Assembly: GCA_016789625.1 (NCBI GenBank)
Contig: JAEUQS010000644.1
Coordinates: forward strand, 1 to 20,262
DNA from: Acidobacteriota bacterium
GTDB taxonomy: Bacteria; Acidobacteriota; Thermoanaerobaculia; UBA5066
Direction of reading: 5' to 3'
Length of the DNA: 20,262 nucleotides
The notes under the pieces were generated by a model. It had not been told where the DNA came from. It made no database searches and was given only the letters and a program-made list of their open reading frames with translations. Position numbers and translations under genes: made by a program. Positions 1 through 5,983 of this stretch are shown in pieces; within the stretch, counting starts at the first letter, position 1; each line of letters opens with the position of its first letter.

Positions 1-2
1 CG

Positions 3-755
3 AAGGCGAAGATCGCGCTCTTCTCGATGGACCCCGCGAACGAGATGTTCAAGGCCCACGTGGGCGCGGGCGGCCTCGGCGCCACGATGGACCGGCACGA
101 CACGCTCTGCCTCTACCGCTCCACGCTGCGCATTCCGATCGTCCACGCGCGGCAGGTGCCCATCACGTACGACGGCAAGGCCCGCTTCAACATCGCGAAC
201 GCGCTCGCGGCGGCGCTCGCCACGTTCGCGACCGGCATCGATCTCGAGGAGATCCGCGGCGCTCTCACGACGTTCCACCCGACCCCGTTCCAGACGCCGG
301 GCCGCGCGAACACGTACGAGTTCCGCGACTTCAAGGTGATGATCGACTACTGCCACAACCCCCACGCGATGGCCGTGGTGGCGCCGTTCCTCTCGGCGAT
401 GAAGAAGACGCGGCTCGTGGGCGTGCTGAACGCTCCGGGCGACCGGCGCCTCGAGGACTTCGAGGAGATCGGCCGCATCGCCGCGCCCCACTTCGACCAC
501 GTGATCCTGCGCGACGACGAGGATCTCCGCGGCCGCAAGCCGGGCGAGGTGGCGCAGCACATCGGCGACGCCCTCGTGAAGCACGGCATGAAGCGCGAGA
601 GCGTGGAGTTCGTGCGCACGGAGACCGAGGCCGTGAAGAAGGCGATCTCGATGGCTCAGAAGGACGACTTCATCGTGATCTTCGCGGACCGCATCACGAA
701 GGTCGCCGCGCAGGTGGACTTCGAAAGGCAGAAGGAAGGTCGCGCGTCGTCGTGA
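3..755 (+). CDS. cphA: Cyanophycin synthetase, C-terminal part (5' truncated by window edge)
   Basis: The reading frame is open from base 3, so the gene starts outside the window; about 250 C-terminal residues remain of a protein normally near 870-900 residues. The piece matches the C-terminal Mur-ligase-like domain of CphA, which makes cyanophycin (multi-L-arginyl-poly-L-aspartate) in the cytoplasm using ATP. Recognisable blocks are FNIANALAAALA, the QTPGRAN segment, DYCHNP (usually DYAHNP in CphA and Mur ligases), the GDRR segment, and DDEDLRGR near the adenine-binding end. The ATP-grasp half and the Mur-ligase P-loop lie upstream and cannot be checked. The TGA stop overlaps the GTG start of the next gene by four bases (GTGA, 752-755), so the two are probably co-translated. 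Recognition of the family is confident; activity cannot be judged from a fragment. Confidence 0.88.
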   Translation, partial: KAKIALFSMDPANEMFKAHVGAGGLGATMDRHDTLCLYRSTLRIPIVHARQVPITYDGKARFNIANALAAALATFATGIDLEEIRGALTTFHPTPFQTPGRANTYEFRDFKVMIDYCHNPHAMAVVAPFLSAMKKTRLVGVLNAPGDRRLEDFEEIGRIAAPHFDHVILRDDEDLRGRKPGEVAQHIGDALVKHGMKRESVEFVRTETEAVKKAISMAQKDDFIVIFADRITKVAAQVDFERQKEGRASS

Positions 756-1717
756 CGATCGCCGGTGTTCCCGACAGTGACGAGCGGATCCCGGCTCTGC
801 CGCGGGAGACCCGGCCGCGCGTTCTCCTGGTGGACGACGAGGCCATCAACCGGACGACGCTCCAGACGCTCCTCGGACCGGGCTACGAGACGGCCGAGGC
901 CGCGGACGGGCTCGCCGCTCTGGAGGTCTGCCGGCGCTTCCAGCCCGATCTCGTGCTCCTCGACGTCGAGATGCCGGGTCTTTCGGGCTACGAGGTCTGC
1001 CGGCTCCTGAAGGCCGATCCCGACACGCGCAACGTTCCGGTGGTCTTCGTCACGGGCCACGCGACCGAGGAAGACGAGGAGCGGGGTCTCGGCGTGGGAG
1101 CCATCGACTTCCTGGGAAAGTCCACGAGCGCCGCCATCGTGCGGGTACGCGTTCAGAACCACGTCGCCCTCAAGAGGCAGCGCGACTCCCTCGAGGTCCT
1201 CTCGCTGAGGGACGCGCTCACGAACGTCGGGAACCGCAGGGCCTACGACGAGGTGCTGAAGCGCGAGTACCGGCGGGCCGCACGGGCCCACCGGTCGCTG
1301 GGCCTTCTCCTCATCGACGTGGACTTCTTCAAGGCGTTCAACGACACGCAGGGGCACCTCGCCGGCGACGGCTGTCTGCGGCGCATCGGGCAGGTGATCG
1401 CCGAGAACGCGCGAAGGGCCGGAGACTTCGCCGCGCGCTGCGGCGGCGAGGAGTTCGCGATCATCGCGTCCGACACGGAGATTGCCGGCCTCACGTTCAT
1501 CGCCGAGCGCACGCTGTGGGCCGTGCGCGATCTCGCGATCCCGCACGGCGCGTCCCGCGTCGCCAAGGTGGTGACGATCAGCATCGGCGGCGCGGTGACC
1601 GTGCCCGTCGCCGGGATTCCGGCCGAGCGGCTCGTCGCCGAGGCGGACGCGCGGCTCTACCGGGCCAAGGACGGCGGGCGCGCGCGAGCGATCGTGGAGT
1701 CCATCAGCCTGGAGTGA
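752..1717 (+). CDS. Response regulator diguanylate cyclase (REC-GGDEF)
   Basis: A 321-residue cytoplasmic two-domain signalling protein that should make c-di-GMP from two GTP. The receiver domain covers residues 22-140: acidic pair D28-D29, phospho-acceptor D71 in LLLDVEMPG, T101, and conserved K123. The residue after K123 is Ser, where most receivers have the cis-Pro. The GGDEF domain covers about 150-315: DALTNVGNRRAYDE at the start, the metal-binding IDVDFFKAFND block (188-198), active site GGEEF at 231-235, and an intact RxxD product-inhibition site (R222-D225) five residues before it. It is therefore predicted to be active, phosphorylation-controlled and feedback-inhibited, of the PleD/WspR type. 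The start is GTG at 752, inside the cphA stop; a GAAGGAAGG tract at 731-739 is a distant ribosome-binding candidate. No partner histidine kinase lies in the window. Confidence 0.93.
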   Translation: MTIAGVPDSDERIPALPRETRPRVLLVDDEAINRTTLQTLLGPGYETAEAADGLAALEVCRRFQPDLVLLDVEMPGLSGYEVCRLLKADPDTRNVPVVFVTGHATEEDEERGLGVGAIDFLGKSTSAAIVRVRVQNHVALKRQRDSLEVLSLRDALTNVGNRRAYDEVLKREYRRAARAHRSLGLLLIDVDFFKAFNDTQGHLAGDGCLRRIGQVIAENARRAGDFAARCGGEEFAIIASDTEIAGLTFIAERTLWAVRDLAIPHGASRVAKVVTISIGGAVTVPVAGIPAERLVAEADARLYRAKDGGRARAIVESISLE

Positions 1718-1738
1718 CCCGCCACCAGGGGACCGCCG

Positions 1739-2386
1739 TCAGGGCAGTCCGACGATCTTGTGCGTCTGCAGACCGAGCCTCCACCGGGGATGCCGGAGGC
1801 AGTACTCGGCCGCGAGGCGCGTGTTCCTCTCCCGATCGGGTCCGTCCATGGGCTGGAGCACGAAGTAGCGGAACGAAAGCTCCGCGAAGCGCTCGGGGAG
1901 CGCGCTCGCCTGCGGATACACGAGCTTCAGCTCGTCGCCCACCATGAGCACGACCGGCGCGTCCGCCTTGGGGCTCACGCAGATCCAGTCGAGCCCGGCG
2001 GGGGCGGGCTTCGTGCCGTTCGTCTCGACCGCCACCGCGAAGCCCTCGCCATGGAGCGCCTCGACCAGCGCGGTATCGAGCTGCAGGAGCGGCTCGCCTC
2101 CGGTGCAGACGACGAGCGGCCGCTCTTCGCGCTCCGACGGCCAGGCGCCGGTCCACAGGCTCCGCACGTGCGCGGCGAGGGCGCCGGGCCGCTCGAAGCG
2201 TCCGCCGCCTTCGCCGCCGGTTCCGACGAAATCGGTATCGCAGAAGCTGCAGGTCGCGGCGGCGCGGTCCTCTTCACGGCCCGACCAGAGGTTGCAGCCC
2301 GCGAACCTCAGGAACACCGCCGCACGCCCGGCGTTCGCGCCCTCGCCCTGCAGCGTGTAGAAGGCTTCTTTGACGGCGTACGCCAT
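1739..2386 (-). CDS. queE: 7-carboxy-7-deazaguanine synthase (radical SAM)
   Basis: A 215-residue enzyme, normal for QueE. It is a radical SAM protein that converts 6-carboxy-5,6,7,8-tetrahydropterin to 7-carboxy-7-deazaguanine, on the way to preQ0 and queuosine. The N-terminal FYTLQGEG motif and FLRFAGCN are typical. The cluster cysteines are C31, C46 and C49, a CX14CX2C spacing rather than the classical CX3CX2C; this longer loop is known for a subgroup of QueE. TGGEPLLQ, VETNGT and the CVSPK block follow the family pattern. The ATG shares one base with the queC stop (TGATG), and a GGAGG lies four bases before it inside queC, so translation is probably coupled. Its 3' end converges with the diguanylate cyclase gene, leaving 21 bases with no clear terminator hairpin. 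Confidence 0.95.
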   Translation of the reverse strand: MAYAVKEAFYTLQGEGANAGRAAVFLRFAGCNLWSGREEDRAAATCSFCDTDFVGTGGEGGGRFERPGALAAHVRSLWTGAWPSEREERPLVVCTGGEPLLQLDTALVEALHGEGFAVAVETNGTKPAPAGLDWICVSPKADAPVVLMVGDELKLVYPQASALPERFAELSFRYFVLQPMDGPDRERNTRLAAEYCLRHPRWRLGLQTHKIVGLP

Positions 2387-3081
2387 CAGCCCTCCACGTA
2401 GCGGGTCGGGTCCGCGATCCCGGCTTCCGCGAAGCCCTTCCTCCGCAGCGCGCAGGAATCGCAGTGGCCGCAGGAGGCGCCGTCCGCCGTGGGGTCGTAG
2501 CACGAGAGCGTGAGGCCGTAGTCGACGTCGAGCCGGGCGCCCTCGCGGATGATGCCGGCCTTGGTCAGCCGCATGAGCGGCGTGTGGACGCGCAACGGGA
2601 TCGCACCCTCGACGCCCGCGCGGGTGGCGAGGTTCGCGAGCGCCTCGAACGCCTCCACGAACTCGGGCCGGCAGTCGGGGTAGCCGCTGTAGTCGAGAGC
2701 GTTCACGCCGATGTAGATGTCGGTTGCGCCGAGCACCTCGGCGTAGGCGAGCGCGAAGGACAGGAAGATCGTGTTTCGGGCCGGGACGTACGTCACAGGA
2801 ATGCCGTGCGACATCTCGGTGGCTTCGCGATCCTTCGGGACGGGGATGTCCGCGGTGAGCGCCGAGCCGCCGAAGAGACGGAGGTCGATCTCGGCGAACC
2901 GGTGCTCGACGGCCCCGAGCGCGGCGGCGACCCGCGTTGCCGCGAGCAGCTCGGCCGCGTGCCGTTGGCCGTAGCGGAAGGAAAGCGCGTGCGGCGCGAA
3001 CCCGGCCTCTTTCGCGAGAGCGAGGCAGGTCGCGGAGTCGAGGCCACCGGACAGCAGGACGACGGCGGGACGTGGCGTCAC
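2386..3081 (-). CDS. queC: 7-cyano-7-deazaguanine synthase (preQ0 synthase)
   Basis: A 231-residue QueC of normal length. It is an ATP-dependent amidation and dehydration enzyme turning 7-carboxy-7-deazaguanine into preQ0, directly after QueE. The PP-loop SGGLDS is at residues 11-16, followed by SFRYGQRH, the substrate-pocket segment VPARNTIFLS (about 99-108) and GVNALDYSGYPDCRPEF. The four zinc cysteines are C194, C204, C207 and C210. The start is GTG at 3081, which places the PP-loop at the usual distance from the N-terminus; no good Shine-Dalgarno sequence precedes it. It lies 29 bases after the stop of the FecR-like gene on the same strand, so it may be carried on the CHAT-kinase transcript, although no functional link is evident. 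QueD and QueF are not in the window. Confidence 0.95.
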   Translation of the reverse strand: MTPRPAVVLLSGGLDSATCLALAKEAGFAPHALSFRYGQRHAAELLAATRVAAALGAVEHRFAEIDLRLFGGSALTADIPVPKDREATEMSHGIPVTYVPARNTIFLSFALAYAEVLGATDIYIGVNALDYSGYPDCRPEFVEAFEALANLATRAGVEGAIPLRVHTPLMRLTKAGIIREGARLDVDYGLTLSCYDPTADGASCGHCDSCALRRKGFAEAGIADPTRYVEG

Positions 3082-3110
3082 CCGCGGGTTCTACCAGACC
3101 TGGAGGGTTC

Positions 3111-3869
3111 TCACTCTCCCCGGTTTCCCAGAGCCTTTCGGGCGGCCTCGAAAAGAGCGTCCCCCTCGCCCGGCGGCAGGCTGGCGCGGAGCGCGGCGAG
3201 AGCCTCCGCCTCGGAGAGCGAGATCGTGCGGAAGGAGGCCTCGCCCGAGACGCGCCGGCCATCCAGGGCCTCGCCGAGGATCCGGAGGTAGTAGCTCCGG
3301 CCCGGCTTCAGCGAACCGTCCTTCACGGCGACCTCGGCTCCGGCAGCCTCGCTCTCGAATACGACGGCGCCCGATTCGTCCTCCACCACCGCCGAGCACT
3401 TGGCGAGGTTGCGGTCGCGTTCGAAGCGCAGCGTCACGCCCGTCGCCTCGATCGCCGCGCCGGACTGCGGGAAGAGCACGGGGATGTGCTCCATGCGGAA
3501 CCGCGTCGCTCCGCTCGCGGTCGCGACGGGGGAACGGAGGGGGGCGAGGATCGAGAGGCCCGAAACGCTGCGGAGCTGCACGATGGTCCCGTTCCGCTCC
3601 TCGAGCCCGCGTTCCGAAACCGTTCCGGCGGCCCCGTCGCGAAGGACGAACCGGTCCCCCGACCGGAGCGCCACGAAGGCCGACCCGCCGCGCTCGGTAA
3701 TGACCCGGCTGCCGGCGGGAATCCACGCGGGCGGGACCAGGGGCCCGCGCTCGGCGGCAGCCGAGACGAGGGACACGGGGCCGGACGTCTCGTAGACGAC
3801 GGCCACGGGCGGAGCCGGGGGCGGGACCGGCTGCGACGCCAGGACGAGAAGGAGGAGCGAAAAGCTCAT
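3111..3869 (-). CDS. Exported FecR-like protein
   Basis: A 252-residue protein. It has a short hydrophobic N-terminus (LLLLVLAS, residues 5-12), then a Pro-rich linker, consistent with a signal peptide or anchor. Residues about 22-90 resemble a FecR-type beta domain: a VVYETSGPVSLV strand, then a stretch reading PAGSRVITERGGSAFVAL and RSGDRFVLRDG, i.e. a threshold level for a surface-exposed beta barrel. Residues about 125-217 look like a beta-sandwich with LKPGRSYYLRI, and a helical tail (219-250) follows. Its ATG overlaps the kinase stop (ATGA, 3866-3869), so it is made with the CHASE2 kinase; FecR-like proteins are known neighbours of CHASE2 proteins. The likely role is an extracytoplasmic accessory or sensor protein for that kinase. 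The domain call rests on pattern only and is moderate. Confidence 0.62.
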   Translation of the reverse strand: MSFSLLLLVLASQPVPPPAPPVAVVYETSGPVSLVSAAAERGPLVPPAWIPAGSRVITERGGSAFVALRSGDRFVLRDGAAGTVSERGLEERNGTIVQLRSVSGLSILAPLRSPVATASGATRFRMEHIPVLFPQSGAAIEATGVTLRFERDRNLAKCSAVVEDESGAVVFESEAAGAEVAVKDGSLKPGRSYYLRILGEALDGRRVSGEASFRTISLSEAEALAALRASLPPGEGDALFEAARKALGNRGE

Positions 3870-5983
3870 GATGCTGAAACCTCGCGAGATGTCTTTCGTC
3901 CCGAAATGGCCACCGCCACGAGAGCTAAGCCCGATGAAAGTGCGAGGGCCGTAACGGGAAGAAGTAAACCCGAGGCGAAGAATACCCCAGCCGCCACGCC
4001 GATGCCGGCCAGGAGCGCCGCAACCCTCAGGACGGAGCCCGTCCGTCCCGCCAGGGAGGCCGAGGCAAACACGAGACCCGAGAGCGCGAGGCAGATCACG
4101 AACGCCACGGCGGCAGGGGCGGGGCGCGGAGCGCTCTTCTCCAGAAGGGTGGCCGTGCCGAGCGCCTGAACGTCGATTCCGGGTCTCTGTCGAGGCTCTC
4201 CGGGGAATCGGTGCTGATCGCCCGCTCCCGCGAAGGTCGCGCCCACGATCACGAGGCGGCCGGAGACGAGGCGGGGGTTCTTCTCGAGAGCGGCGTCCAG
4301 GGTGGCGAGGGAGACGCGGGGAATCGCGCTGACCGCGATCCTGTAGTCGAGGAGGTACGTTTCCGGCTGCGGCTCGCTGAGGGCCCCCGGCTCCAGGCGG
4401 GTCACGGCGTGAGAGGCCCACGACGGCACGCCGCGTCCCTCGATGTCGAGAAAGCGCCGGGGGGCGCGGCGCACGTAGCCCGCCGCCGACAGCTCGAGGT
4501 TGACGAAGCCGAAGAGGTCGCGGGCCACGTCCTCTCCGAGGACCGCGACCACGTGGCCGCCGAGACACTCGGGACCGACGACCTTTCCGTCGGGCGTCGC
4601 GAGCGCGGCGAGGGTGAGAGCCCCGCTCCTTCGCGCGACGAGGCTCGAGAACGCCGCGGACTCCGCCCAGGCCTCGGGCAGGAGCATGTCCAGGGCGACG
4701 GAGCGGGCGCCCGCCTCGAAGAGCTTCTCGGTGGCGAGCGCGAAGGCCTCGGCTTGCGCCGCGAGCGGCCTGGAATCCCGCGCGAGCCAATCGTCGTCCA
4801 GCTCGGCGATCGCGAGCCTCGGGTCGGCCGTCTTTCGCGGACCGGCCCTCATGAGGTTCTGGAAGAACGCGTCCTCGGCCGCGTGGAGCGGCCCGAGGCG
4901 CGAAAGCAGCAGACTTCCGGCCGAGACGACGAGACACGCGAGGAGCGCGAGCGCCAGGCGCCGGGGCCGCTTGGCGCGATCGCGGGAGCGCTCGTCCTCG
5001 GCGCGCTTCTCGAGCAGAGCCGTGCCGAGACCGGCGACGTACTCGGTGGCCGTCGCGGGACGGTCGATGGCGACCTTTGCGAGGGCCGCGAGGAGCGGCT
5101 CGTCCAGCTCGGGCGGTACCTCGGGGCAAACGGCAGAAGGGCGCGGAGCGGGCTGAGTGGAGTGCGCGAGCAGGAGCTCCTCGACGCCCCCGCCTCGAAA
5201 CGGCTTCTGTCCCGTGAGGACCTCGAACGCCGTCACGCCGAGGGCGTAGATGTCCGAGGCGGGGCTGGCTGCATCTCCCCACGTCCTCTCGGGAGAGAGA
5301 TACGCGGCCGTGCCCACGATGACGTCGTCCGCCGTGAGCGCGAGGTCGCGTGCGCCCTCGCGGGGACGCCGCTCCACGGCGTCCCGCGGGCGGTCGCCGT
5401 GTCCGAGGTGCGCGACTCCGAAATCGAGCACCCGGACCTGGGGCGCTTCGTTCTCGGGACCCGACAGGAAGACGTTCGCCGGCTTCAGATCACGGTGGAG
5501 GATCCCATCGCGGTGGGCCGCATCGACGGCGGAGGCCACGGCCTCGAGGATGGGAAGCGCCTCCGCAGGCGCGAGCCGGCCCCCGCGGCGCATCCGCCGC
5601 GCATCGAGGGTCTCGCCCTCGAGGCGCTCCATCACGAGGTATGGAATGCCGCGCCCCAGGACCTCGACACCGAAGTCGATCACCTTGACGATCCCGGGGT
5701 GGTCCAGCCGGCCGAGGGCCTGGGCCTCGACGCGGAACCGGCTCTGCGCCGCGGCGTCGTCCGCGAGGTGGAGCACCTTCACCGCGACGAGCCGGTCGAG
5801 CACCACGTGCCTGGCCTCGAAAACCGAGCCCATGCCGCCCGTTCCGAGGCGTTTCAGAAAGAGGTACCGGCCGTCGAGGAGCAGCGGGCCGGGAAGGCCG
5901 GCACGCACGGCCGAACCGTCCGCGTCACAGCGATCGGGGCCCGAGTCTTCCCATAAGCGCCCGCAGGTCGAGCACTCCCTCAT
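3866..5983 (-). CDS. Transmembrane Ser/Thr protein kinase with CHASE2 sensor domain
   Basis: A 705-residue membrane kinase. Residues 4-22 carry a small zinc-ribbon-like motif (C4, C7, C19, then DADG) common before kinases of this type. The kinase domain is about 41-325: glycine loop GTGGMGSV (48-55), K70, HRD with catalytic D166, N171, DFG 188-190, and SPE 231-233 before DIYALGV. All catalytic residues are present. A basic stop-transfer stretch and TM1 (about 343-361) lead to an extracytoplasmic CHASE2 domain (about 368-615; LAIAELDDDWL, ALDMLLPEAW, IVGATFAGAGDQHRFPG, GIDVQALGT). Three C-terminal TM segments follow at about 624-645, 650-672 and 673-693. The ATG at 5983 overlaps the CHAT stop and the stop overlaps the FecR-like start, so all three are coupled. 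The ligand is unknown; substrates could include proteins of the operon or a distant regulator. Confidence 0.93.
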   Translation of the reverse strand: MRECSTCGRLWEDSGPDRCDADGSAVRAGLPGPLLLDGRYLFLKRLGTGGMGSVFEARHVVLDRLVAVKVLHLADDAAAQSRFRVEAQALGRLDHPGIVKVIDFGVEVLGRGIPYLVMERLEGETLDARRMRRGGRLAPAEALPILEAVASAVDAAHRDGILHRDLKPANVFLSGPENEAPQVRVLDFGVAHLGHGDRPRDAVERRPREGARDLALTADDVIVGTAAYLSPERTWGDAASPASDIYALGVTAFEVLTGQKPFRGGGVEELLLAHSTQPAPRPSAVCPEVPPELDEPLLAALAKVAIDRPATATEYVAGLGTALLEKRAEDERSRDRAKRPRRLALALLACLVVSAGSLLLSRLGPLHAAEDAFFQNLMRAGPRKTADPRLAIAELDDDWLARDSRPLAAQAEAFALATEKLFEAGARSVALDMLLPEAWAESAAFSSLVARRSGALTLAALATPDGKVVGPECLGGHVVAVLGEDVARDLFGFVNLELSAAGYVRRAPRRFLDIEGRGVPSWASHAVTRLEPGALSEPQPETYLLDYRIAVSAIPRVSLATLDAALEKNPRLVSGRLVIVGATFAGAGDQHRFPGEPRQRPGIDVQALGTATLLEKSAPRPAPAAVAFVICLALSGLVFASASLAGRTGSVLRVAALLAGIGVAAGVFFASGLLLPVTALALSSGLALVAVAISGRKTSREVSAS

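Noticed and set aside
1718..1738. Possible bidirectional terminator between the diguanylate cyclase and queE
   Set aside because: No inverted repeat with a reasonable stem is visible in the 21-base gap.
2387..3262. Upstream extension of the queE frame across queC
   Set aside because: The extension is a shadow of queC; the ATG at 2386 yields a QueE of normal length.
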